Origin: Noviluteimonas gilva
GTDB taxonomy: Bacteria; Pseudomonadota; Gammaproteobacteria; Xanthomonadales; Xanthomonadaceae
Assembly: GCF_009740395.1 (NCBI RefSeq)
Contig: NZ_WOXT01000001.1
Location: 988,464 to 1,052,463 of the forward strand
Direction of reading: 5' to 3'
Length of the DNA stretch: 64,000 nt
Part shown: positions 58,122 through 64,000 of the stretch, piece after piece
Layout: the number at the start of each line of letters is the position of its first letter
How positions within the stretch are numbered: the first letter of the stretch is position 1
Made by a program: the position numbers and the translations under genes
Notes under the pieces: model-generated
The model's input: only the letters and a program-made list of their open reading frames with translations
Told to the model about the DNA's origin: nothing
Databases searched by the model: none

Positions 58122-58782
58122 GGGAACCTTCCTGCGTAGCGGCGGCGAGGGCGGCTTCTAGTTCGTCGGCGCACGTGTCGATGGCGTCCAGTGTTTCCGT
58201 GTGAACGTCATTGAACGCGAGGTCATCGGCACGCTCGCGCCACTTCACGACCAGCGCCGACACCCGCTCCACCGCATCCGCGCCAACGGGGGCGGCAGGT
58301 CGCAGGCGCTCGGCCCACGCGCGCTCTTGTCCGCGCGTCGCGCCCATGCACCCGCAATCGCGTCCGTTGCAGCAGATCGGCTCGTCGTCATCTTCCGCCC
58401 CAGCCTGCTCCGTGGCGGGCGAGGGCGCGGCGGCTTCGATTGTGCAATGCGGGCAGTCCTCCGGCAGCATCGCGTCCAGGGCCTTGTAATCCGGGTCGTT
58501 GCGCTCAATGCCGAGAGTCGCGTCGTCGAGGTCGATGGCGTTGTCGAGCATGTGCCAGGCGCGCGCCTCGATCTTCCGCAGTCGCGCCAACTCCCCATCA
58601 CGCGGCGAGGCGGCAGGGGCGGTGAGCGCGGAGAATGCGTCAGCGATTGCGTGCTTCGTTGCGATGCAATGGTCGAATTGGTCCGGCGTTGCGGTCAGGA
58701 TGAGGGCGTTCAGTGCATCCATTGCGCGCTGCACTACGGCCGCCCCCTGAGTGGCCCACGGGGTAGAAGTCGTGCCGCCCAT
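58114..58782 (-). CDS. Phage hypothetical protein with possible zinc motif
   Basis: A 222-residue protein (MGGTTSTPWATQGAAVVQRAMDAL) with an Ala-rich middle, cysteine pairs in MLPEDCPHCTIEAA and ICCNGRDCGCMGATRG that could bind metal, and an acidic Ala-rich C-terminus. No family recognised. Start overlaps the upstream stop as TGATG. Confidence 0.62.
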   Translation of the reverse strand: MGGTTSTPWATQGAAVVQRAMDALNALILTATPDQFDHCIATKHAIADAFSALTAPAASPRDGELARLRKIEARAWHMLDNAIDLDDATLGIERNDPDYKALDAMLPEDCPHCTIEAAAPSPATEQAGAEDDDEPICCNGRDCGCMGATRGQERAWAERLRPAAPVGADAVERVSALVVKWRERADDLAFNDVHTETLDAIDTCADELEAALAAATQEGSHD

Positions 58783-58955
58783 CAGCGAGCCTCCCTAAGT
58801 GCCGCGCGCTGCGCAGCGTCGCGTTCGTCCATCGCCTCGGTGGACGCGAACCCGTAGGCAAGGTGACAATTGCACTCCGCATCGCCGGGGCGAAGGCAGG
58901 CGCAAGATTCCGCGTGGTCGGCGGCCGTTGTCAGGTTGTCGTATTGAGCGGTCAT
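58782..58955 (-). CDS. Small cysteine-containing phage protein
   Basis: A 57-residue protein (MTAQYDNLTTAADHAESCAC) with four cysteines in ESCACLRPGDAECNCHLAYG, suggesting a metal-binding knuckle. Overlaps both neighbours by one to four bases. Confidence 0.62.
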   Translation of the reverse strand: MTAQYDNLTTAADHAESCACLRPGDAECNCHLAYGFASTEAMDERDAAQRAALREAR

Positions 58956-59152
58956 GGGGCCTCCGGGAGTTCTTGCCAGTGGGTCGGCTGCATTTCTTCG
59001 CTTGCCATCTCGGCGATCACGGAATCGCGCCAGTTCCAGCCGCCAAACGAATCAGCCCAATATCCGACGACCTGAGCGGGCTCATCATTCGGCGTGTAGA
59101 GCCAAAGGTCGCGGCCATCCTTCGGCGCGGTCTCAATCGGTTCCCACTTCAT
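58952..59152 (-). CDS. DUF551-like small phage protein
   Basis: A 66-residue protein: MKWEPIETAPKDGRDLWLYT, WADSFGGWNWRDSVI and C-terminal THWQELPEAP, matching the DUF551 pattern of small phage proteins. Start at 59152 has AAGGAG nine bases upstream; ATG at 59158 is also possible. Function unknown. Confidence 0.72.
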   Translation of the reverse strand: MKWEPIETAPKDGRDLWLYTPNDEPAQVVGYWADSFGGWNWRDSVIAEMASEEMQPTHWQELPEAP

Positions 59153-59178
59153 TCCCATCCTCTCCTTGAGTGCGCCGG

Positions 59179-59427
59179 TTAGGCGGCTGCGTAGGTTGCC
59201 GAGCGCGGCAGCACCCGAGCCGGGTCCGTCTCGCTCACCGCCCACGCGGCGTTCTGCTTGACGCGCACCAGCGGCGGCTGCACAACCTGCATCGCAGCGG
59301 CATCGGCCAACGCTTGCCGCGCCACGTCGAGCCGCGCACACAGCGCGCCGATCAGGATTTCGGCATTCGTCAGCGGGTCGTCGTGCAGCTTCGGCAGGCT
59401 CGACCCGTCACCGTAAAAATCGCTCAC
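59179..59427 (-). CDS. Phage hypothetical protein
   Basis: An 82-residue protein starting with GTG (SDFYGDGSSLPKLHDDPLTN) and containing ALCARLDVARQALADAAAMQ. The leader CTCAAGGAGAGG is repeated before the neighbouring gene at 59152. No domain. Confidence 0.6.
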   Translation of the reverse strand: MSDFYGDGSSLPKLHDDPLTNAEILIGALCARLDVARQALADAAAMQVVQPPLVRVKQNAAWAVSETDPARVLPRSATYAAA

Positions 59428-59456
59428 GTTCCTCTCCTTGAGTGCGGACTGCGGAA

Positions 59457-59627
59457 TTAGTCCCAAAACTCGCGGCGCCACTCTTCCCATACGTCCACCG
59501 CGCACTCCTGAACCGGTGCGCCGTACCCGTACATGAACTCAATGAGCCAAGCCACGCCCACGAACATTGGGAACAGCGGCAGGATTACGACGCCAAGAGT
59601 TCTGAGCAAAATTGTTCCCATGTCCAT
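59457..59627 (-). CDS. Small phage membrane protein
   Basis: A 56-residue protein with one membrane helix (TLGVVILPLFPMFVGVAWLI, about 10-29) and a C-terminal amphipathic tail VDVWEEWRREFW. Reconstructed from the sequence; not long enough for standard thresholds. Possibly holin-like or an inner-membrane accessory. Confidence 0.58.
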   Translation of the reverse strand: MDMGTILLRTLGVVILPLFPMFVGVAWLIEFMYGYGAPVQECAVDVWEEWRREFWD

Positions 59628-59677
59628 GAATTAGCCTCGCTTGAATATGGTGAGTGCGGACTGCGGTTAGACGTGGG

Positions 59678-59923
59678 TCAAAACAGCACATCGTCATCGG
59701 CGAATTCCGCCGCAGCCTGGACGGGCTTGCTCTCGCTGCCTTGCCTGTCCTTGCGCTTGATTTTGCCGCTCAGGAACGGCCCCTTGCTCCCCTGCTTGAT
59801 CCATCCGTCAATGAAGTATTCGACCCCATCGACGTTGAGCGTGCCGGAGCGATCCGGGCGCTTGTCGTTGCCATCCTTGTCGTTGACGAAGAGAGTGAAC
59901 GTGTTGGTGTTGTCGTAAGCCAT
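59678..59923 (-). CDS. DUF736-like phage protein with SSB-like acidic tail
   Basis: An 81-residue protein with MAYDNTNTFTLFVNDKDGND opening and VDGVEYFIDGWIKQ, resembling DUF736. The C-terminus EFADDDVLF ends in the acidic-hydrophobic pattern of SSB proteins (D-D-D-I-P-F), which recruits repair enzymes. It lies just downstream of the YqaJ exonuclease, suggesting a single-strand DNA-handling role. The SSB analogy is by-eye inference. Confidence 0.7.
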   Translation of the reverse strand: MAYDNTNTFTLFVNDKDGNDKRPDRSGTLNVDGVEYFIDGWIKQGSKGPFLSGKIKRKDRQGSESKPVQAAAEFADDDVLF

Positions 59924-59926
59924 TTC

Positions 59927-60541
59927 TTAGCTCCTGATCTTGGAAAGGGTTTCATCGACCAATTCGATGAAGGCGGCGCGGCGGTCTTGCAGGCGTTTCA
60001 GTTCGTCGGCGCACTGGTCACGCGTCAGGCGGTAGACGTAGAGCTGGCGACCCTCGGGGAAGTCCGAGCAGTAGGAAACGAAGTCCACCCAATCGCGGCC
60101 GGTGCAGTCGAGGTGGCCGACCAACTGCCAGCGATACGACGGGTCGAAAGATCCGCGCCGAAGCGTGGCGTAGTGGGTCTTGGCGATGACCGCCTTAATC
60201 TCCACCACGCCATCACCGGGCAGTCCGTCCGGTGAGTCGCCCCAGCGGCCCCAGCAGAAAAATCCGCCATTGCCTACGTCGGTGAACGTCTCTTCCTCGT
60301 ACAGCATCCGCGCCACAGGCTCCTGTTCGTGGCCGCGCTCCATGTGTTCGTTGCTAAAGCCGTTCTCAGCCTTCCGGCCAGTTTCGATTTCCAGCGCGAG
60401 TTGCAGTGCGTATTCCTTCGCAGGCTCGCCCCACGCCTTGCCATCGTTCGCCATGAAGCAGGCAAACTTAGAGGCGGTGGCCTTGCCGAGTCGCAGCGCC
60501 TGCCACTCGTCCGTGTTCTGTTCAACGTCGTGGAAGATCAC
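59927..60541 (-). CDS. YqaJ-type (lambda-exonuclease-like) phage recombinase nuclease
   Basis: A 204-residue nuclease with the PD-(D/E)xK YqaJ fold: NTDEWQALRLGKATASKF at the N-terminus, D in GDSPDGLPGDG and the VVEIKAV motif supply the metal-binding Asp, Glu and Lys. It resects dsDNA 5' strands for homologous recombination or annealing. Start is GTG at 60541, sharing GTGA with the upstream stop. Confidence 0.9.
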   Translation of the reverse strand: MIFHDVEQNTDEWQALRLGKATASKFACFMANDGKAWGEPAKEYALQLALEIETGRKAENGFSNEHMERGHEQEPVARMLYEEETFTDVGNGGFFCWGRWGDSPDGLPGDGVVEIKAVIAKTHYATLRRGSFDPSYRWQLVGHLDCTGRDWVDFVSYCSDFPEGRQLYVYRLTRDQCADELKRLQDRRAAFIELVDETLSKIRS

Positions 60542-61056
60542 GCGGCCTCCGACTGCTGCGCGCATTCGGCAATCAACTGCGCCTGGTGTTCGGGGCTCAA
60601 CTCAACGCGACCCAGCACGGCGTCCAAGTTGCCGTCGCGCAGGAACGCAGCCTTCGCGTTGGCCCAGCCCTTTTCGTTGGCGGGGATCAACTGCTTGCGA
60701 CCCGGCGGACGCGGGCTGATGCGCAAGCCCTCCACCGTGTCCTTGCCGAACTTGACGGACGGGTCCACGTAGACCGTGACGCGTACGTCGTTCCAGTCGT
60801 CGATGAACGCCGAGCCCGTGAGCTGCTTCATGGTCTTGGAGTTGGTGGCGTTGAGGATCATGGGCTTGAGCGGTTCGCCCGGACGCAGCTCCTTCTCCAC
60901 GAAATGCGCCGTGTTGAACTTGTCCTTGGTCTTCTTCGTGCGGTCGCCAGCCAGCTCCACGCGCTTGATCGTAAGCGTGGTCGGCTCGGTAATGTCCGCG
61001 CTCGACAGATACGGCGAGTCGAACGCCTTGCGGTAGTGGGTCTTGTCGGTGTTCAC
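60538..61056 (-). CDS. Conserved phage protein paired with YqaJ nuclease
   Basis: A 172-residue protein (NTDKTHYRKAFDSPYLSSAD) with DITEPTTLTIKRVELAG, MILNATNSKTMKQLTGSAFI and PSVKFGKDTVEGLRISP. Genes of this shape are common directly upstream of YqaJ exonucleases in phages; it may be a single-strand annealing or ssDNA-binding partner, but it lacks a recognised RecT motif. GTG start at 61056. Confidence 0.7.
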   Translation of the reverse strand: MNTDKTHYRKAFDSPYLSSADITEPTTLTIKRVELAGDRTKKTKDKFNTAHFVEKELRPGEPLKPMILNATNSKTMKQLTGSAFIDDWNDVRVTVYVDPSVKFGKDTVEGLRISPRPPGRKQLIPANEKGWANAKAAFLRDGNLDAVLGRVELSPEHQAQLIAECAQQSEAA

Positions 61057-61238
61057 GGTGACTCTCCACAGGTCTGCGCGACGAACGCGCACCATTCGGA
61101 ATCGTTCTCCGGCGCCAGGCGCCCGTACATCGGATGCTCGCGATTGCGCCATGCCTGCATGTCGTTCGCGTACACGTGGCGGGCAGCCTCGTCGTGGGTT
61201 GCGCCGCTGGCGACAAGGGCTTCGTAGTAGTCGCTCAC
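61053..61238 (-). CDS. Small phage protein
   Basis: A 61-residue protein starting with GTG (SDYYEALVASGATHDEAARH) and ending GRLAPENDSEWCAFVAQTCG. Overlaps both neighbours (GTGA). Helical; unknown function. Confidence 0.6.
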   Translation of the reverse strand: MSDYYEALVASGATHDEAARHVYANDMQAWRNREHPMYGRLAPENDSEWCAFVAQTCGESP

Positions 61239-61339
61239 AGGTGCATCCCCTTTCGGTTCTCGTACATGTCCATCGCTACGCCGCCCACCAGCCACACGAG
61301 GGCGATCAGCAGGAGGAAGTGGGTGCTGATGAAGTTCAT
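61235..61339 (-). CDS. Tiny phage membrane peptide
   Basis: A 34-residue peptide with one membrane helix (FLLLIALVWLVGGVAMDM, about 8-25) and a short basic tail (YENRKGMHL). Its GTGA overlap with the next gene and ATGA overlap with the previous gene support translation. Below usual annotation cut-offs. Confidence 0.5.
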   Translation of the reverse strand: MNFISTHFLLLIALVWLVGGVAMDMYENRKGMHL

Positions 61340-61599
61340 GGCTGCGTTGCCTTCGCGATGAGCGTATGCAGGTCGATGCCACCAACGCTGTCCGCGCCGC
61401 CCTCAACAACTGCGACAAGCGCATCCAGCATTTCGGGAGCAGCGGCGATCAGGCGCGCGTTGGATTCGGCGTCGTGCAGTCGCCCTCGTTCCAGCGAGAC
61501 GACGCACAGACCATGAACGTCCTCAATCTGAAGCGGGTTCTGCCATTCGGGGATTTCGCTATCGCGCAGAGTCCACGGGCCTTGCGAATGGGCGCTCAT
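61336..61599 (-). CDS. Small phage protein
   Basis: An 87-residue protein (MSAHSQGPWTLRDSEIPEWQ, then GLCVVSLERGRLHDAESNAR). The SNARLIAAAPEMLDAL stretch is common among small phage proteins. Function unknown. Overlaps by ATGA. Confidence 0.68.
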   Translation of the reverse strand: MSAHSQGPWTLRDSEIPEWQNPLQIEDVHGLCVVSLERGRLHDAESNARLIAAAPEMLDALVAVVEGGADSVGGIDLHTLIAKATQP

Positions 61600-61805
61600 T
61601 TCCGCGCCCTCCGCTCACCACAAGCCATCGCCGGAGGCTCGTCGCCCAGCGCCCTGTGCATCCGCCCGATGCGTGCGGTTTCTTCCGCGTAGCGCTTCAG
61701 CTCCGCTTCGTTGGCCGCGTACAGCAGGCTCATCACGTCGCGGATCAGGGGGTCGTTCGCCAGACCGAGTTCTTCGGCGGCTGCGAGGTAGGTTTCGCGG
61801 CTCAT
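61596..61805 (-). CDS. Small phage protein
   Basis: A 69-residue helical protein (MSRETYLAAAEELGLANDPL) with EAELKRYAEETARIGRMHRA and a basic end. ATGA overlap with both neighbours. Confidence 0.62.
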   Translation of the reverse strand: MSRETYLAAAEELGLANDPLIRDVMSLLYAANEAELKRYAEETARIGRMHRALGDEPPAMACGERRARK

Positions 61806-62041
61806 TCTTCTGCTCCGGTTCGTGCAGCGTCGTCGTAGGCTTCGCGCGAATCAGCCAGGATTCCCTCGCGATACTCGTCAGCGACATTCGGGAAGTACGC
61901 GCGGGCCAGCTTCGCCAGCAGTTCGTCCGGCAACCGATAGCGCGCGTAGTCCGCAAGCTCGGCGTCCGGCAGTGCGAGCAGCCAGCCGAGCGCGTCGTCG
62001 GTGCTGTCGTAGGCGGGGGAGAGGTGGTGGTATCTGGACAT
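61802..62041 (-). CDS. Small phage protein
   Basis: A 79-residue acidic protein (MSRYHHLSPAYDSTDDALGW) with DELLAKLARAYFPNVADEYR. The start at 62041 shares TGATG with the upstream stop. Unknown function. Confidence 0.62.
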   Translation of the reverse strand: MSRYHHLSPAYDSTDDALGWLLALPDAELADYARYRLPDELLAKLARAYFPNVADEYREGILADSREAYDDAARTGAEE

Positions 62042-62274
62042 CAGATGTCTCCTACGTGCGCGAGTGACCGGCGCGCGGTGTCCGCGATTACATTGAATGT
62101 CGGTGTATGGCGGCGCTCGGCCACCGCGAGAATGGCGCGCATGTCCGCGATCAGCTCTCCGACCGCGACGGTTGCTTCGACAAGATCGTCGTCGGCAACG
62201 CCCCACGCCTCCTTCTGATCGTCAATCAGGCGCCGCATCACCGCCAGCACATCAACTTTGCGCTCGGTGTTCAC
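62041..62274 (-). CDS. Small phage protein
   Basis: A 77-residue helical protein starting with GTG (NTERKVDVLAVMRRLIDDQK). It shares VLAVM and AVGELI blocks with the gene at 62772, so the two may be paralogues. Confidence 0.6.
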   Translation of the reverse strand: MNTERKVDVLAVMRRLIDDQKEAWGVADDDLVEATVAVGELIADMRAILAVAERRHTPTFNVIADTARRSLAHVGDI

Positions 62275-62447
62275 AGGCCGTCTCCGTTCGATTCGTATGC
62301 GCGGCGCATCACGCACGCCGCCTTATGCTGCAAAGCCCACAGGTCCAGCGCGGCTTGCGTCATCGGGGATTCGCTGCGCTGGGTGACATGCGCGAAGCCT
62401 GGCTCGACGCCTTCGGGGATGTGCGGTAGCGCGCGGAAGTCGCTCAT
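62271..62447 (-). CDS. Small phage protein
   Basis: A 58-residue protein (MSDFRALPHIPEGVEPGFAH, then PMTQAALDLWALQHKAACVM). GTGA overlap with the downstream gene, ATGA with the upstream one. Unknown function. Confidence 0.58.
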   Translation of the reverse strand: MSDFRALPHIPEGVEPGFAHVTQRSESPMTQAALDLWALQHKAACVMRRAYESNGDGL

Positions 62448-62635
62448 GGGACTTCTCCGTCGATGTATGCGCCGATGGCTGCATCCGGATCGCGGCCTTC
62501 GTCAATCGCCCGCAGGCCAATCGAAACGATCTCCGGCGGGTAACCGAACAGGCCGGTCTGCCGTTCGATTGCGATGCACAGTTCGGTATTCCCGCTGACC
62601 ATCGCGTTGATGTAGCGATCAGAGAGGACGCTCAC
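62444..62635 (-). CDS. Small phage protein
   Basis: A 63-residue protein starting with GTG (SVLSDRYINAMVSGNTELCI) with RQTGLFGYPPEIVSIGLRAI. Unknown function. Confidence 0.58.
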   Translation of the reverse strand: MSVLSDRYINAMVSGNTELCIAIERQTGLFGYPPEIVSIGLRAIDEGRDPDAAIGAYIDGEVP

Positions 62636-62775
62636 GGACGCACCACTTGCCAGAGGCACCACAGCAGCGCGGTCGCAATCAGCGACGCCCACACAAGGGC
62701 GGGAATGTCGTAGCGGGGGTCTTCGTGCTTGCCGTGATCGCTGCACTCAGCGCCGGAGAGGTGGGCGGTGTTCAT
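62632..62775 (-). CDS. Tiny phage membrane protein
   Basis: A 47-residue protein (MNTAHLSGAECSDHGKHEDP) with a C-terminal membrane helix (IPALVWASLIATALLWCLW). GTGA overlap with the next gene. Below usual length cut-offs. Confidence 0.5.
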   Translation of the reverse strand: MNTAHLSGAECSDHGKHEDPRYDIPALVWASLIATALLWCLWQVVRP

Positions 62776-62993
62776 GCGTCACCTCGCACGTGCTTGAGTG
62801 CAGCGCGGAGAGCGATCATTCCCTCGCCTGTCCTGCACAGGTAATCAACCCGCTCGATCAGCTCGGCCACGGCGGCTCGGGCGTTCGCAACGTCGTCGGC
62901 GATATGCGCCATCACGTCGTCGGAGAGTTTCGATTGTGCGGAGATGGTGCGACGCGCGCCGTCCATTACCGCCAGAACGTTCACGGGGCTCAT
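62772..62993 (-). CDS. Small phage protein
   Basis: A 73-residue helical protein (MSPVNVLAVMDGARRTISAQ) with DDVANARAAVAELIERVDYL. Shares the VLAVM block with the protein at 62041. ATGA overlaps on both sides. Confidence 0.6.
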   Translation of the reverse strand: MSPVNVLAVMDGARRTISAQSKLSDDVMAHIADDVANARAAVAELIERVDYLCRTGEGMIALRAALKHVRGDA

Positions 62994-63190
62994 GCGGTCT
63001 CTCCCGCGTGGTCTTCGATTGCCGGGACGTTGATCGCCAGCACAGCACTCGCAAGCCGGATGGCGTCGCCGTAACGGGTGTAGGTGTTTCCGCCGTGATC
63101 CAGCGCTTCAGCGTGCTTGCGGCACTCCGCAGCGGCTGCGCCGAGAGCGGCGCGATATCCGGCTTGGTAGCCGCGCTCGAAAGCACTCAT
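62990..63190 (-). CDS. Small phage protein
   Basis: A 66-residue protein (MSAFERGYQAGYRAALGAAA) with HAEALDHGGNTYTRYGDAIR. The YQAGYRAAL opening is typical of small phage proteins of unknown function. Confidence 0.62.
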   Translation of the reverse strand: MSAFERGYQAGYRAALGAAAAECRKHAEALDHGGNTYTRYGDAIRLASAVLAINVPAIEDHAGETA

Positions 63191-63390
63191 GCGCGCGCCT
63201 CCCTACGAATCGCTCGGCCACGGAGGACCGCGTAGTCGTGCAGGCGGGTAGCCAACACGCCAGCGATGGAGTTAGTGCGCGGCGTCCTGACCTCATTGCA
63301 CAGGTCCAGCCACGCCCACACGATCTGGCGCTCGCACTCTTCGACACTCGGTCGATAGTTGCGGCGGTACGGAACTCGCGTGCCTTCCAT
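63187..63390 (-). CDS. First gene of the prophage operon, small phage protein
   Basis: A 67-residue protein (MEGTRVPYRRNYRPSVEECE) with QIVWAWLDLCNEVRTPRTNS. ATG at 63390 preceded by GAGGG is preferred; a TTG at 63399 is possible. Closest gene to the candidate promoter. Confidence 0.6.
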   Translation of the reverse strand: MEGTRVPYRRNYRPSVEECERQIVWAWLDLCNEVRTPRTNSIAGVLATRLHDYAVLRGRAIRREARA

Positions 63391-63432
63391 CTCTGCCAAC
63401 CCTCGCCCGCTTCAGCTGCGGGCTATGGGGCT

Positions 63433-63461
63433 AGTAAACACGATGTTCAGTAGAGAGTCAA
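63433..63461 (-). promoter_or_regulatory. Candidate early promoter of the prophage operon
   Basis: On the minus strand, -35 TTGACT (63456-63461) and -10 TTTACT (63433-63438) are separated by exactly 17 bp. It is positioned 43 bases before the first gene. Nearby direct CTAAAC repeats in the same strand may be repressor contacts. Confidence 0.55.
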
Positions 63462-63512
63462 CAGACCGTTTAGTCGAGCCGACGAACGGCGCGGCTGTTT
63501 AGGTTCCTGAGC

Positions 63513-63540
63513 AATAAAAAAGCCTCGCGGGGGCGAGGCT
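63513..63540 (-). terminator. Terminator upstream of the prophage operon
   Basis: An 8-bp stem AGCCTCGC/GCGAGGCT with GGGG loop followed on the minus strand by TTTTTATT. It would stop leftward transcripts from the genes at 63568-63940 and so insulate the operon promoter. Confidence 0.8.
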
Positions 63541-63567
63541 CGTCGGTCTAGCGCTTGAACAGGGAGG

Positions 63568-63762
63568 TCAGGTCTTCGATAGCGACCTAATGGCGATGGG
63601 GCAGGTAGCCCGGATGATCGCGAATTCCGCCATGAAGACCCGCAGCTTGCAGATCTCGTCGTCAGTCAGTGGCGGTACGGTGCGAAGGGCGGGCGTCGGG
63701 AACAACTCGACAACCTTAGCTTCCTGCGGAGGTTCCCCCAACATCGCCAGGCTCGTGTGCAT
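63568..63762 (-). CDS. Small phage protein
   Basis: A 64-residue protein (MHTSLAMLGEPPQEAKVVEL) with LTDDEICKLRVFMAEFAIIR. Start at 63762 has AGGGGA upstream. An ATG at 63786 is possible. No domain. Confidence 0.58.
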   Translation of the reverse strand: MHTSLAMLGEPPQEAKVVELFPTPALRTVPPLTDDEICKLRVFMAEFAIIRATCPIAIRSLSKT

Positions 63763-63940
63763 GGTATTTCCCCTGTTCGTCATCATTGAAAATCTGCGCG
63801 ATCAGGTCGGCCATCATCTCTCCAGCGGAGAGGCGTTCGTAAAAATCCCGCAGCCGAGTCGCAGCATCCAGCACTCGGAGTTTTTCAGGCTTGAGCTTGA
63901 ACTCCAGCGCCTCAAGCACCCCCAGTGCTTGTGACAGCAT
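63716..63940 (-). CDS. Small phage protein
   Basis: A 74-residue helical protein (MLSQALGVLEALEFKLKPEK) with RLRDFYERLSAGEMMADLIA. Overlaps the next gene by 47 bases, unusual even here. Starts at 63946 or 63952 with non-ATG codons are possible. The 15-bp palindrome TCTCGCTATACGAGA-type at 63953-63967 lies just upstream. Confidence 0.55.
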   Translation of the reverse strand: MLSQALGVLEALEFKLKPEKLRVLDAATRLRDFYERLSAGEMMADLIAQIFNDDEQGKYHAHEPGDVGGTSAGS

Positions 63941-64000
63941 ATGCACATCCAATCTCGCTATACGAGACCCTTTGGGACCATTCGGTTGTGGATGGTTTAG

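Larger units (their letters stand above)
57170..64000. mobile_element. Prophage integrated in dusA (left arm, incomplete)
   Basis: From attL within dusA the sequence holds about 22 leftward, overlapping, mostly tiny genes with phage-type content: PrtN/Xis-like protein, DUF551-like protein, YqaJ exonuclease and partner, SSB-tail protein. A promoter near 63433-63461 drives the operon. The integrase, repressor region and structural genes are not in the window, so the element extends past 64000. Confidence 0.9.

Overview
The window is high-GC chromosomal DNA from a gammaproteobacterium, most likely Lysobacter or a close relative in the Xanthomonadaceae/Lysobacteraceae. This is inferred from gene content and coding style (split B12-dependent ribonucleotide reductase, many small secreted and lipoprotein genes, DesK/DesR-type regulation, characteristic CTCCCCTGC palindromes) and not from any database match. 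No rRNA or tRNA gene was recognised.

Layout. 1-6.2 kb: tail-specific protease Prc, an Ada-like alkyl-DNA repair protein, an Lrp-type regulator, a DinB-like protein and two EamA exporters (YedA- and RarD-like). 6.2-9.8 kb: a DUF1272 zinc protein facing a tandem array of three secreted ricin-B-type lectin paralogues. 10-14.4 kb: a MacA/LolD/FtsX-type efflux or export operon with two permeases. 14.6-18.1 kb: a divergent ABC-2 exporter with its own DesK/DesR-like two-component system. 18.2-24.3 kb: leucyl aminopeptidase and a HAD hydrolase, a PerM permease, a YqjD/YqjE-like envelope cluster and a DegP/DegQ-like protease. 24.4-28.4 kb: a split class II ribonucleotide reductase (NrdJa, NrdJb) with a histone-H1-like gene between the halves and candidate NrdR boxes upstream.

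28.4-34.7 kb is an accessory-looking region. It holds a lower-GC membrane/coiled-coil gene, a 43-bp degenerate tandem repeat array, a Panacea (DUF4065) toxin-antitoxin pair, and a DinD gene that carries an in-frame perfect 30-bp palindrome; a sister palindrome lies just after its stop codon. 34.7-57.1 kb returns to housekeeping and envelope genes: a CPBP protease, proline iminopeptidase, L,D-transpeptidase, twin lipoproteins and twin lytic transglycosylases, a hybrid histidine kinase, a GAF-GGDEF-EAL protein, EF-hand proteins, NlpE-like lipoprotein, peroxiredoxin and a DsbA-like oxidoreductase.

At about 57.17 kb the dusA gene is interrupted after roughly 22 codons. From there to the window end lies the left arm of a prophage: one leftward, translationally coupled early operon of about 22 mostly tiny genes running from a promoter near 63.45 kb down to a PrtN/Xis-like gene beside attL. 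Its recognisable core is a YqaJ (lambda-exonuclease-like) nuclease, a partner protein and a small protein with an SSB-like acidic tail, which together suggest a phage recombination module. The integrase and structural genes are not in the window.

The most striking unexplained signals are the DinD-linked palindromes, the A9 tract in nrdJb that would cut off its cysteine-rich tail on slippage in either direction, the 43-bp repeat array, and the DUF1272 gene with no stop codon before its terminator.
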